Below, one piece after another: positions 34,690 to 46,439 of a stretch of DNA of 64,000 nucleotides. The notes below the pieces were generated by a model. That model had not been told where the DNA came from and made no database searches. It was given only the letters and a program-made list of their open reading frames with translations. The DNA comes from Zoroaster sp. YZ-2022 (lineage: Eukaryota > Echinodermata > Asteroidea > Forcipulatida > Zoroasteridae), in the NCBI GenBank assembly GCA_029582265.1, contig CM055821.1:45451694-45515693 (forward strand), read 5' to 3'. The translations under genes were made by a program, and so were the position numbers. The number at the start of each line of letters is the position of its first letter. The first letter of the stretch is position 1.

Positions 34690-35333
34690 TATATCTTGAT
34701 TCAAAGAGAGTAAGCGTACTCATAGAAGCAATTTGGCCAACATTACCAATGTTGCACCTTCCCTTCAATGTACATGTATATCTTGATTCAGAGAGTAAGC
34801 ATACTCATAGAAGCAGTTTTGCCAACATTACCAATGTTGCACCTTCCCTTCAATGTATATCTTGATTCAAAGAGAGTAAGCATACTCATAGAAGCAGTTT
34901 TGCCAACATTACCAATGTTGCACCTTCCCTTCAATGTATATCTTGATTCAAAGAGAGTAAGCATACTCATAGAAGCAGTTTGGCCAACATTACCAATGTT
35001 GCACCTTCTCTTCAATGTATATCTTGATTCAAAGAGAGTAAGCATACTCATAGAAGCAGTTTGGCCAACATTACCAATGTTGCACCTTCCCTTCAATGTA
35101 TATCTAGATTCAAAGAGAGTAAGCATACTCATAGAAGCAGTTTTGCCAACATTACCAATGTTGCACCTTCCCTTCAATGTATATCTAGATTCAAAGAGAG
35201 TAAGCATACTCATAGAAGCAGTTTTGCCAACATTACCAATGTTGTACCTTCCCATTAATGTATGTCTTGAGAGAGTAAGCATACTCATAGAAGCAGTCTT
35301 GCCAAAATTACCAATAGCGTACCTTCCCTTTAA
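34690..35333 (-). repeat. 81-bp satellite array, about 8 units, derived from a TTAA-element end
   Basis: Unit positions step by 81 bases (GTTG marks at 34836, 34917, 34998, 35079, 35160, 35241). Each unit contains CAACATTACCAATGTTGCAC and CATAGAAGCAGTTT. The last unit ends CCTTCCCT then TTAA at 35330-35333, the same terminus as the element at 12857-13546. As 81 is divisible by 3, both strands stay open, giving false 166-201 codon frames. Confidence 0.9.
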
Positions 35334-35529
35334 AAAAGTAATTAACTTGATAATAAGTTATTTCACAAAATAATTGACAACTTTATTTTTGCCAAAGTGA
35401 CTGCCAGTCAAATAATGTCACATGAAGACTGTTCAACATTTCTTCTGTCAATTATCCTTTCTCTTCCTTATTACAAGGATAAAATAGCATTGTACTGTTT
35501 AAACCAAAAAAATTATGGTAAAATGGGGT

Positions 35530-35786
35530 GTGATTTGACAAAAGTAAAAAAATCCTGAAAAATGGGTAGCGGGGCTGGGTCTCCCTTTGGTCTAGAGGAC
35601 AAAGCCCCCTGAACCTCCTGGATGTTTAATTTTAGAGGATTTACAGACTCTCCACATCCCCACAAACAAGAAACTAGAGGTTTGGACACAATACAGGCTA
35701 CTTCTTTCTTTCCTTGGTGGCTGCTTCTCTTCTTGCAAGAAAATTTTGAGACAAAGGGAGAAAGGTAAAAAATCCTGAGAAATCAC
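35530..35786. mobile_element. Dispersed repeat ending in GTGATTT, copy 1
   Basis: Starts GTGATTTGACAAAAGTAAAA and ends AATCCTGAGAAATCAC; a second copy is at 62699-62971 with the same interior (GGTCTCCCTTTGGTCTAGAG, CTACTTCTTTCTTTCCTTGG). The terminal inversion is only about 7 bp, so the class is unknown. Confidence 0.6.
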
Positions 35787-36000
35787 AGGCCTAAAAATAA
35801 GGTTTCAAATGGAAAATGCATCTTTTATCAGCAAAATTAAAATTAATAAAATCAACAAAGACTAATTTTGTGATCCAGTCAAAGAAGGAAGGGGAAACCA
35901 AGCTGACAGACAAAAATGATTGATTGATTGAATTTATTCGGATAAAAAAAAACCCAAAAAACATAGGTTTATGTTAAGAAAAAATCTAGGTTTATGTACA

Positions 36001-36465
36001 ACACCATGTGAAATAATCTCTTTTTGGAAGAAGTGTGGTTCTGATAAATTCCACCGGTTCTTATAAGAACCATACTGCTTCCAAGAAGATCCACTCAAGA
36101 GAGTTCAGTGAATGGGCACTGCGCGCTGTACCAGTGAAATATGGATTGCACAACTGCAACTGCAAAGCTCTGAAACGAGGGACGTTGGTGGTTTGGACTT
36201 GGTTTGGAAGTCGTGTGAAAGGTTGTTATAAAATCGCAAGCTACCGAGGTGACAGACACCCGGCGCCCATAACCAAGGACGTTCGTTATCGGTGCTCGTG
36301 TGAAATGGGCTTAACACACTGACACACAGACAGCCTGGCATACCACAGACAATGTATACTACCATGTGAGATAATCTCTTCTTGGAAGAATACTGCTTCC
36401 AAGAAAAACCACCAGTTCATATTAGAACCACTCTTTTTCCAAGAAGAGATCATTTCACATGGTGT
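36001..36465. mobile_element. MITE with ACACCATGTGAAAT ends
   Basis: ACACCATGTGAAATAATCTC at the left is matched inverted at the right by GAGATCATTTCACATGGTGT; inverted ends extend about 40 bp. A second internal copy of the end lies at 36361-36400. The 260-bp centre is GC-richer and unrelated to the arms. Confidence 0.7.
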
Positions 36466-37032
36466 TTCCTGCAAACGGACACACTAACAAACTGACAGCC
36501 CTGCAACATACTACAATCTGACAGGCCACTAAACAAGCTGAAAAACAACTGGAGACATGGACAGACAGACAGCCCAATCTATAGCAAAAGACCAACAGAT
36601 TAACCCACATAAACAGAGTGACATTATGGCGAACATTCACACCGACAAAGTGCAGTACATGTACATCATGATGTGTACATGTACTGTGTTCACTGAAGCC
36701 CCCTTAAATAAGCTCAATATTATAAGGAAGAACGCACACAGCTTTAGATTATTCATCGTAGACCGACAATATATAACTATAACTTCTCTGAAGTAACTAA
36801 GCAAATAATCCTACAATCTGTGGAAACTGTATCATATTATAACCTAATAGGGTTTCCGATATAATCCTTAATGTAATTAATCGGTAATTTGCATTACCAT
36901 TCACAGCATTTATGAATGTACACTGCAGAAAAACTGCCTGTGGCAGACAAGCCCAGACAAATTATTAATATACATGTTGTGTACACATGTATCTAAATGT
37001 ATGTATCTACATTTGGTATTAAAGCTGTATAA

Positions 37033-37422
37033 GGCCAAACAAAAAAAGTCTCCAGTTTCTGGTCATCAGTCGGCTTCAAAATCAGTGCGATGACGCACTT
37101 TTTATTTTTCTTCAATTTTTTTTATTTTGCCAACAGGGAAATACGTGATACATTGTATACGCAGGAACCAAATTTCCAATATACAAAGTGTGGTGGCTAA
37201 GAGAGGCCTCACAAATTCATTCATATCCCTATGTGAAACAGTCGTTTAAAACACAGCACGGCAGAATTCCAATTGATCCAGCAATTTTGGCTGCAATTTG
37301 ACATCGTTCCATAGCCATAAAAAAAATATTTAAAAAATTAAAAATGCCGAGGCGTGGGTCTGAGGCGATGTGCGCGGAGACCAGAAACCGGAGACATTTT
37401 TTTTGGGGGGGGGGGGGGGGCC
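37033..37422 (-). mobile_element. Harbinger-like MITE, GGCC…GTCTC family, copy 2
   Basis: TAA at 37030-37032 and 37423-37425 flank GGCCAAACAAAAAAAGTCTC and, at the right, GGAGACATTTTTTTTGGG…GGCC. The three-base TWA target is typical of PIF/Harbinger elements. A poly-G run of about 16 lies at the right end. Confidence 0.7.
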
Positions 37423-38171
37423 TAACATTTGTGTCTTCAAGTTTCTTCATGTAAATCTACATGTAACAAAACCTCACAGTAGTTTTGACTCATAATACAT
37501 GTACATGTAGTTACCATTATTTTTGTATTAACAACCATATTTGATAATAGACAAAGTTTCTCTCTAGAGATCAATAATTATGAAGATATGGCCACTGGAC
37601 CAACAAGCATCGGTATTGATATAGTGACAGCTGTACTGACGGACATGCATATATACATGTACATACACAAAACGATCCGCAGAAAGAATGGGCTTAGAAT
37701 AACTCATAATTTATGTATGACCCTGTAATGGTGCTGTTAAATGCCGGTTCATACGTCACACAATCGCAAATGCAAAGTGAATTTTGCAGTGGCATAAAAA
37801 CATATCGAAAAGTGGGGGGGGGGGGGGATGACATTGAAATTTTAGTGCATAATGTACAACAAAGTATTGGATCTCGAAGGTCGCTCAACGGGGGCTGGAT
37901 ACCCCCCCCCCCCACCAAACATCACTTTATGTACCATTTCTCTTCTCTTAATCGGTTACGCCACTGGCGCACAACCAATCAGAATCCCATGGCTATTATA
38001 AAGATGACACCCAAACAACAAGAAATATTTAAACAAACCAAATTTCCTGCCTTTTTTTGCATGAATTATTAGTTTACAGTGGAATAATGTACGTAGTTGA
38101 ATTATTAAACTGAATGCAAAAAGTTGAAGAGGAGCATGGCTAACTGTTATTTGGTGTGGTTGTAATATTAA

Positions 38172-38478
38172 CCCTCCTACACATGGAGGCCACTCCGATC
38201 CACAAAATTCTGTTCTTGAGCAACCTTCAGTACATACTGTCTGCTGTTCTTTCCAAGTAATCTTACAAAATCAACTGTGTGCCACCTAAGGCCACTGTAA
38301 ATGTTTGAACATATTAGTATGGCCTGCAATGTATCAATGGGAGACCACCTTACCCTGCAATCTCAGTGAATGGTGTGACAGTGCACAGAAGGGTAACCAT
38401 AGGAGGCCACTGGCAACAGCTAATGGCTTGGAGTGGTCTGAATGGGTTGTTTCAAAAATTGCACTGATTGTAGGAGAG
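38172..38478. mobile_element. TTAA-flanked element ending in CCCTCCTAC, copy 2
   Basis: TTAA at 38168-38171 and 38479-38482. Ends CCCTCCTACACATGG and TTGTAGGAGAG. The interior carries GGCCACTCCGATCC and its loose inverse GGAGTGGTCTGAATGG. Confidence 0.75.
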
Positions 38479-38548
38479 TTAATACATGTAGATAACATCT
38501 GGGGATTGGAAGGTCAATATTTGCAGTATTTTGTCCTTAGCTAGACCA

Positions 38549-38578
38549 GTGCACTGTGCACTGTGCACTGTGCACTGT
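38549..38578. repeat. (GCACTGT)n run
   Basis: Four copies of a 7-bp unit; self-complementary motif GTGCAC. Confidence 0.8.
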
Positions 38579-39264
38579 GGTATTGGCAAAGAGCTCTGTA
38601 GTACATGTATTCTTCTAAATGCTTGTTCAGTTGCTTTTTCAGTAGGTGCCTCATGTTCTGAACCCTCTCTTCCTCCCTCAACAAAACTAGAAGAAAAAGA
38701 AAGAATTCTGTTGTTTCAATTGATTTTTGAGGATGTAAATGAGGTACATGTACGTGCATGAATCTTTAATACAAAAATAGAAATCAGAAAATTGTATGCA
38801 TGCCTGTAGTCTTATAACCGGTCCAATGGGAGAGCTATAGATGGCGGGAGTGATTTAATTCTTGCGAGATATAAACTCATATTCACATGAAAGTATTACC
38901 AGGGGAGCCGGGTCGGAATAACCAAGCAACAAAGAGTAATAGTAAATTCTCAATCTTCTTATCTGACAGATCTACAAAGGAAGTGCCTGATGTTGAACAC
39001 ATGATTGTAGTGCTTATGATCTATCTACGCCCCCCCCCCCCCTTAACAAAGCCAAGGTGTGTGTATTAACATTTACAAAAAGACCTACATCAAGCTCATC
39101 TTTGCAGCAGGGGTCTGAGTGGGCAGTTTTGAAAAGTCCACGTAAATTTTGCTCGGGGTATTGGGGCCACTGTATAGTTTTGAGTGTTTGCTTTGCTTTC
39201 CTTTATTGCTTAAATCTTTAAAATCCGGAGGATCACAACATTGCGATTTGTAAAAATCTGAAAA

Positions 39265-39312
39265 TCCGGACAAATCCAGACAAATCCAGACAAATCCAGA
39301 CAAATCCAGACA
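39265..39312. repeat. 10-bp tandem repeat
   Basis: AGACAAATCC repeated about five times. Confidence 0.9.
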
Positions 39313-39464
39313 AATCACACCCTGAATAATGCATTCAATTACACCCCTGTTGCAACTATTTTACATGTGCGCACACTGCTGTTCAACAAATCTTATTGGT
39401 CAATGAGGGGTTTTGATTGGCAGATGTTGAATGGCTAATTGAGTCAAACTTTATATGGCCTCAC

Positions 39465-39534
39465 AGGCCAGCCCTCACATGCAGGCCAGCCCTCACATGC
39501 AGGCCAGCCCTCACATGCAGGCCAGCCCTCACAG
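39465..39534. repeat. 18-bp tandem repeat
   Basis: CAGGCCAGCCCTCACATG repeated four times. Confidence 0.9.
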
Positions 39535-39984
39535 GTCACCTGCTTTTTGGCCTTTCTACTTGTTCAATTGTACGTCATCAAATTTTTCTCTTTTTTGCAT
39601 TTGAGAGAAGAGACACTATATGTATAGGTGAGGAGGCGTGACTGTTAGCGACTTTCAGTATCAGGTAAATGTTAGTGCGACTGCGGGGTACCATCTTAGT
39701 GTGATAACCATTTTACAGTGCAGTGTCATAGTCACTATGATGTGACACATTTTAATGGAAGTTCCAGTTCATAACTGCCTATACACTGTATCATGCTCCG
39801 TGCTGCATTATTCATGTCTAAATTACGTATGAGATAATTATTTGCAAGAGCCCTAAGACATACATGTATCTATAGACATTTCTTTTTTGCGCTTATTATC
39901 TCCCAAAGTTTTCACTTAACTTGATTAATTTGCATGGTGAATTTCAAATATTTGCAGAGCTGGTAAAGTCGGGAGGGCATTAGA

Positions 39985-40364
39985 TTAAAGGGAAGGTACA
40001 ACATTGGTAACAAAACTGCTTCTATGAGTATGCTTACTCTCTTTGAATCAAGATATACATTGAAGGGAAGGTACAGCATTGGTAATGTTGACAAAACTGC
40101 TTCTATGAGTACCGGTAAGCTTACTCTCTTTGAATCAAGATGTACATTGAAGGGAAGGTACAGCATTGGTAATGTTGACAAAACTGCTTCTATGAGTAAG
40201 CTTACTCTCTTTGAATCAAGATGTACATTGAAGGGAAGGTACAGCATTGGTAATGTTGACAAAACTGCTTCTGAGTAAGCTTACTCTCTTTGAATCAAGA
40301 TGTACATTGAAGGGAAGGTACAGCATTGGTAATGTTGACAAAACTGCTTCTATGAGTATGCTTA
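39985..40364 (+). repeat. 81-bp satellite array, second site, left part
   Basis: Starts with TTAA (39985-39988) and AGGGAAGGTACAACATTGGT, then 4 to 5 units with GACAAAACTGCTTCTATGAG and TACTCTCTTTGAATCAAGAT. Orientation is opposite to the array at 34.7-35.3 kb. It is interrupted at 40364 by a Harbinger-type element and resumes at 41056. Confidence 0.9.
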
Positions 40365-41055
40365 AGCCCTTTTCACACGAGGGAAATAAGCGGGGGTCCA
40401 TGGTCCTAAGAACACAATGTTGTCAAATACACTTCGTGTGAAATGTACCTCTGCTCTGCACAAACACAGGTCCGTAGTCTTTTCCTGACCACGGTCGAGA
40501 CCAGCAACAAAAAAACACACCGTTGTGAAAGTTCACCACGATAGGCCGTGTGAATGAACAAACATACCAAGGACCATTGTTTCGCGAGAGCTACCACGCA
40601 TGTGCGCAAGAATTTTTTTTCCCAGGATGCCTTTAAATCAAGATGGCGATGCCCGAACAGTTAATGATGATGCTTTTGTTGCTAAGTTTAATGTGTAGAA
40701 AATGTCAAAACAACACTTTTCAGCCGAGTGTGTCATTCCCATTTCCCCCGCCACGTCTTTCCACACTTTGTGGTTGTGGACGAGACCATCCAGCTTTTTT
40801 TGGACTTCAGTGGAGCCTACCACCGTAATCAGCTGGATGGTCTCGTCGTACGTCCATGTGCTCCGCTTTTGGTTTTTTTTCTTCGATGAAGTTTTGGACA
40901 TTTGCTCAAAAATTACCGATTATATATCGTTTTTCGCTATGTTTTGCACTGAGCTGTGAGAGTGGTAGAGAGAGAGTTTGATCAACGTCCGTGGTCAATA
41001 CAACTGGCGCCCGAGACCAATGACCCTAGTTTGCGTTTGTCGTGTGAAAAGGGCT
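40365..41055 (-). mobile_element. PIF/Harbinger-type element inserted in the satellite
   Basis: Perfect 16-bp inverted ends AGCCCTTTTCACACGA, looser similarity further in (GGTCCATGGTC against GGTCATTGGTC), and a TTA duplication at 40362-40364 and 41056-41058. The interrupted unit reads ATGCTTACTCTC in its neighbours, so the empty site is known exactly. The 691-bp element carries a Myb/SANT-like open frame on the minus strand and no transposase. Confidence 0.9.
40638..40901 (-). CDS. Myb/SANT-like DNA-binding protein of the Harbinger element (fragment)
   Basis: The frame gives 87 residues with RSTWTYDETIQLITVVG, EVQKKLDG, VWKDVAGEMG and a following CCFDIFYTL region. This is the Myb/SANT-like domain that PIF/Harbinger elements encode as their second protein, which brings the transposase to the ends. 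The usual first helix signature WTxxET is visible, while the third helix is altered and the frame ends soon after. Autonomous relatives also carry a DDE transposase, absent here. It is likely a remnant that was carried along during internal deletion. Confidence 0.65.
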   Translation of the reverse strand: MSKTSSKKKNQKRSTWTYDETIQLITVVGSTEVQKKLDGLVHNHKVWKDVAGEMGMTHSAEKCCFDIFYTLNLATKASSLTVRASPS

Positions 41056-42257
41056 TTACTCTCTTTGAATCAAGATGTACATTGGTAATGTTGGCAAATC
41101 TGCTTCTATGAGTATGCTTATTTGAATCAAGATATAAAATAAGGGAAGGTAGAACATTGGTAATGTTGGCAAAACTGCTTCTATGAGTATGCTTACCCTC
41201 TTTGAATCAAGATATACATAAGGGAAGGTACAGCATTGGTAATGTTGGCAAAACTGCTTCTATGAGTATGCTTACTCTCTTTGAATCAAGATATACATTG
41301 AAGGGAAGGTACAGCATTGGTAATGCTGGCAAAACTGCTTCTTTGAGTATGCTTACTCTCTTTGAATCAAGATATACATTGAAAGGGAAGGAACAGCATT
41401 GGTAATGTTGACAAAACTGCTTCTATGAGTATGCTTACTCTCTTTGAATCAAGATATACATTGAAGGGAAGGTACAGCATTGGTAATGTTGACAAAACTG
41501 CTTCTATGAGTATGCTTACTCTCTTTGAATCAAGATATACATTGAAAGGGAAGGAACAGCGTTGGTAATGTTGGCAAAACTGCTTCTATGAGTATGCTTA
41601 CTCTCTTTGAATCAAGATATACATTGAAGGGAAGGTACAGCATTGGTAATGCTGGCAAAACTGCTTCTATGAGTATGCTTACTCTCTTTGAATCAAGATA
41701 TACATTGAAGGGAAGGTACAGCATTGGTAACGTTGGCAAATCTGCTTCTATGAGTATGCTTACCCTCTTTGAATCAAGATATACATAAGGGAAGGTACAG
41801 CATTGGTAATGTTGGCAAAACTGCTTCTATGAGTATGCTTACTCTCTTTGAATCAAGATATACATTGAAAGGGAAGGAACAGCATTGGTAATGTTGGCAA
41901 AACTGCTTCTATGAGTATGCTTACCCTCTTTGAATCAAGATATACATAAGGGAAGGTACAGCATTGGTAATGTTGGCCAAACTGCTTCTATGAGTATGCT
42001 TACTCTCTTTGAATCAAGATATACATAAGGGAAGGAACAGCATTGGTAATGTTGGCCAAACTGCTTCTATGGGTATGCTTACTCTCTTTGAATCAAGATG
42101 TACATTGAAGGGAAGGTACAGCATTGGTAATGTTGGCAAATCTGCTTCTATGAGTATGCTTACCCTCTTTGAATCAAGATATACATAAGGGAAGGTACAG
42201 CATTGGTAATGTTGGCAAAACTGCTTCTATGAGTATGCTTACTCTCTTTGAATCAAT
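41056..42257 (+). repeat. 81-bp satellite array, second site, right part
   Basis: About 14 to 15 units like those at 39985-40364, with length variants caused by missing TTGAAGGG segments (ATACATAAGGGAAGG) or an extra A (TTGAAAGGGAAGGAAC). These variants recur in order, which points to duplication of multi-unit blocks. Confidence 0.9.
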
Positions 42258-44467
42258 TAAACAACTAACAAGTGAAGTGCAGCACAATGTAATCAGTCAT
42301 GAGAAAAGTGCAAAAAAACATTTCACAATTTTTACAGAAAACACATATTTTCTTTGTGTTTTCTCTGAAATGAGAGCCTTTCAGGATGAATGAAACATGT
42401 ACCTTTACCAATTTCATATCAAGTTAGCTTTCTGATAGCTTCCATATCTCTTGCTTATATCCACAACTCAAAAGGTTTGGGCTTCTGCAAGTACATGTCA
42501 CGATGTCATAATTAAAAATGTTTCGAGGTAAAACACGGCCTGCAGGCCGGACAGAAAATAATCCATTTACAACAAGCCTACACATCTTTCAATTTATCTG
42601 CAAGACCCGACAGGAACAGGGGGGGCGATTTCCATGGAAATTGTTCAAGTACGGGATTATGTTTACCTGTACTGCTCATACTGTACAGGTCGTCACTAAA
42701 CTCCCCACAGCTAATGGTATCACTCAGTGCAGAGATTTTTAAGATTAAAGTGCAGTGTAAATGCCCTGTCAGATACATAACTATCTCTAGGAATTACAAC
42801 AGAGTTGTTTGCCCAATGTATTTGATTATTAAATATATGTGACCTCCACACTCCCATCTCCACACTCCCATCTCCACATACACCACTGATACAAAGACGG
42901 AACAATGACCTTGCTTATTGTGTACGATACGCGCATTCTTTCCTCTCATTGTTCAGAGTTGGATTTGCTGTTGTTGGATTAATTAAATCTTATGTTGACG
43001 GGTGAACGATCAGGGAAGGGATACCACAGTATATATGTTATAGTTCTTGCAAAAAAAATTTGAGAGTTCCCATATTTTGGTAAGAAAAAGTAAACTTGAG
43101 GATAGATTTGGATTTTTGAGTAAAAACAATTTACAGTTTTGATCAAATGGTTGACATGTCAGATCGTTATGCAATCTACATTTCAGATTTACCATTATAG
43201 GTTTGGGAAGTTCCTGTAGATGACGGTATTATAGAAATGTGACAAATAGGATTTATCTGAATGTTTAATATTTGATCATCAATGTAATTTCGTATTGGTG
43301 AAGTGTATGTGATCTATCAATTTAAGTAATTTTTGGGATTATCTAAATTATTTTATGAGGACATGAAAATTTTCCGTTGGGGTGTGTGTAACCAGTTTAT
43401 GTAGGTCAATGGGCTAACACCAATTTGGTTAACTCCTAATAGTTCTCATTCCTTTTCATTGGCCAGTTGGGTTTGTGTTTAATCAACATCTAGCAATGAA
43501 AGCATGACCCAATTTCTTGTGGCAATTGTTATGTCAAAGATTATTGGAAGTTACAGATGTAGGCTATACAATAGAGCACTGGGTAGCCACTTTCGACTTA
43601 CTCGAAGTGGCATTCTTGGAATTAATGTGTGTACTCTACCGCAAATTTAGTATAAGAGACCCTGTAAAGGAACGGCCAGTGTTATTCCTTCCTGGTCTGT
43701 TCACTGTACCAACTTGTTTTTGGCTTGCCATGTGGTCTTCAATTGGGTGTGGCTTGGGCTGCTGATATACGACACCGTAGGACAACCTATATGCAATTAT
43801 CATGTTGTACATGTATTGTACATGTACTGTACATGTATGGAATGACCAACGCTAAGGGAATGCCTTATTAAGGTATGTACAATTAATTTAATTGTTAAAG
43901 CAATTGTAACTTGTATACAATTTATTTTATGAACATTGCCTTTTGCAATGGTTACAGAAAAAATGTGTCATTGCTTAAATGAATTAATACAACTTAAAAA
44001 TTTAGATGATAATAAACTCCATCTTTCTTGCAGGCCGACGCTCTTGTCCTAAATGTTAAGGTTATTACCTCCTGGGTAGTCCTAGTCCTAGTTACTATTC
44101 CTTATTTGTTTATTTAATTGTAATTAAATCCGAAAATGTACAGTCTTTAGTAGAAATAAATGTATTCGTGGAACTCTCAAGAAAAAGTGTTCACGAGTTT
44201 TCTTTAAGCCAGGACGAGTTTTGCCTGGCGGCCAGGGTTCCTTCATTGGTTATTTTCACTCTGGTCATACACAGATTACAGAATGTGAACAGGCCCTCTC
44301 TGCACTGACGACGCGAGGACACAGTGCGTAAATGTTCTTTAAAGCGTGCAGTGACTGTCACCTTTTTTTTTTTTTTTTTTTAAGCTGTTGGTCAAGTTCG
44401 ATCTGTGTTTTGACCTGGACATGTGGTGTCATTGTCGAACAGGGCCGTTATTAACACCTCTGTTACA
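42258..44467. other. FEZ intron sequence, mostly featureless
   Basis: No gene is recognised. A palindromic TGTACATGTA cluster lies at 43805-43838 and a poly-T run of about 20 at 44362-44382. Confidence 0.4.
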
Positions 44468-44722
44468 TGGTCAAGTGCTATGGTCGAGCGGTTCAGTGCG
44501 CCGGATTTGTGTTCTTATGGCTGAATCGTCAGAATGTGGGTTCAAATCCCAACCGCGAACATGGTGCTTGTGTCCTTGAGCAAGACACTTTACCATAATT
44601 GCTTCTCTCCACCCAGGGGTAAATGGGTACCTGTGAGGGCAGAGTTGGTTGTGTTTGATTAGCCCTATATGCGCTGTAATGGCAGCAATTGAGCTGTATA
44701 CTCCCCAGGGAGCTGGGGTCTC
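44468..44722 (+). mobile_element. SINE, 5' part of a copy split by a LINE
   Basis: Head TGGTCGAGCGGTTCAGTGCG, B box GGTTCAAATCCC, core up to CTCCCCAGGGAGCTG. The tail half resumes at 45938 (TGGTTTCAGGAATGATTTAT). Confidence 0.85.
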
Positions 44723-44725
44723 AAC

Positions 44726-45937
44726 GGGTCCAGTTTACGGGATCATCATCTGACTGAGCTGCAGTTCATTCTGGTGTGCCACAGGGATCTGTTCTTGGAC
44801 CTTTACTTTTCAACATTTTTGCTTTTGATTTGCCATTTTGTGTTCAGTCGAATCTTCGTCAATATGCAGATGACACTGTTTTGTATAGAGTCATTAAAAC
44901 TCCAGATGATGAAGTGGCACTCCAGAATGATCTGCAGCACATAAACACCTGGTGTAATTTAAACTGTATGGCTTTAAACCCAAATAAATGTAAGCTAATG
45001 ACTGTGACCCGTTCTAGAAATCCTGCTAAACCACTATATAATATTGGTGTTTACACTTTGGAAAATGTTGATATAACTACAAATACCTTGGTGTTATTAT
45101 TTCTAGGGACTTAAGCTGGAAAACCCATATTAGCAATGTTACTTCCAAAACCACTAGGCTAAATGGATTTATTGGTAGAGTAGTTAAAACTAGGGACCCT
45201 AAAATTCTTATTTCACTTTATCGCTCAATTAATTAGCAGACCCATACTTGAGTATGCAGCCCCTGCCTGGTGCCCCGTCCTTACTACCCAGCAAGAAACG
45301 CTTGAGAAGGTACAGAGACGTTTCACCCGTTTTTGTTTAGGCCTGCAGAGAAAGGCTTTAATTAATTCCAATAGTGAAATTGAGTATTCCGACAGGTGTG
45401 TCGAGTTGGTTCTTCCCTTTTTAAACAGAATTCATTTCCTTTCAATTGTGTTTGTTATTACATGTTTATATAATAAATCTGACATTCCTATTGATCATAT
45501 CCATGTTAATCATAGACACACTGAAGTTGTTAAGTTTTCTCATCAAATGGCAAGGTCTAATGCTGCTCATCATACTCTTCTTTTTTTTTTTTTTGATTTC
45601 CAAGATTATGGGAGGTGCTACCAGCAGATGTTAAAGACACAGTTATTTATGGTTTATCTTTATTTATTAATTCACTCAGAAAACATTTATTAGTCCCTGG
45701 CCTAGGAGATGCCCTAACTCAAACTGTGTAGTATTAAGTTTATCGTTCTTTGTGTGATTCAATGTTTGTTTACTTCTTAAGTGGTAGCATCAGGAGATGA
45801 ACTCGACAGTAATTTAGTTTACTTTTTTTGTAATCCTACAGGGGTGCTACCTTTGTTTCTGTTTCTGTTAATTTAATGTAAATTTGTATTTATTTGTTTT
45901 TCTACCTGTGAAATCAATAAATGAAATGAAAATGAAA
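44726..45937 (+). mobile_element. 5'-truncated non-LTR retrotransposon (Jockey superfamily), inside a SINE
   Basis: The first open part (44776-45114) encodes the end of a reverse transcriptase: PQGSVLGPLLFNIF, then LRQYADDTVLYRVI, then NPNKCKLMTVTR. After frameshifts the post-RT region continues: YLGVIISRDLSWKTHI, then RPILEYAAPAWCP, then LEKVQRRFTRFCLG. Endonuclease and most of the palm are missing, as expected for 5' truncation. It ends in AAT-rich tail repeats (AATAAATGAAATGAAAATG), and the SINE sequence continues immediately, so the insertion point is exact to a few bases. Clade is uncertain: CR1/Rex-like. Confidence 0.8.
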
Positions 45938-46034
45938 TGGTTTCAGGAATGATTTATGAGCCTGATGAGCAGGGGGTAATAATGTAATGCGCCTTGAGTA
46001 CCAGTTTGGTGGATACATGCGCTATATAAGTCTA

Positions 46035-46067
<33 letters not shown>
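45938..46067 (+). mobile_element. SINE, 3' part of the split copy
   Basis: TTTCAGGAATGATTTATGAG through GCGCCTTGAGTACCAG, GGATACATGCGCTATATAAG and (ATT)n. Confidence 0.85.
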
Positions 46068-46164
46068 ATGTACAAAACATCTTTCAAAAGTTTTGCTTAT
46101 CACATATCCAATGAAAGGCAATATTACATGTAAATAATACAAACTTAGCTTGGTAAACTGTTAA

Positions 46165-46418
46165 CCAGTTCGCGTCGGGAATAAAAAAGTTTTTCTGGGC
46201 CCCTGTGCGGGTTTCTTTTTCCCACACAAACACGTTAATGGAAGCTTCCACAGCGCGTGGCCACGTCTACCGAGCATGTCACTGTATGCTCGGCTCGTTG
46301 CCACGTCAACCGAGCATGCATACAAATATTCCCGAGTTTCCTATGGCATGTTTAGACGCTCTCCGATCCGCGGTGCAAAAAAAAATTGCGTGTATACACG
46401 GCCTCCGACGTGAACTGG
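46165..46418 (+). mobile_element. TTAA-flanked element, CCAGTTCGCGTCGGG family, copy 2
   Basis: TTAA at 46161-46164 and 46419-46422; ends CCAGTTCGCGTCGGGAATAA and CGACGTGAACTGG. The LINE fragment starts within about 30 bases of its right end. Confidence 0.8.
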
Positions 46419-46439
46419 TTAATGCTTATACATGTATGT

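Noticed and set aside
34768..35373. 201-codon plus-strand and 166-codon minus-strand open frames
   Set aside because: They lie in the 81-bp satellite; since 81 is divisible by 3, stops are excluded in every unit at once. The repeated VYLDSKRVSILIEAV is an artefact.
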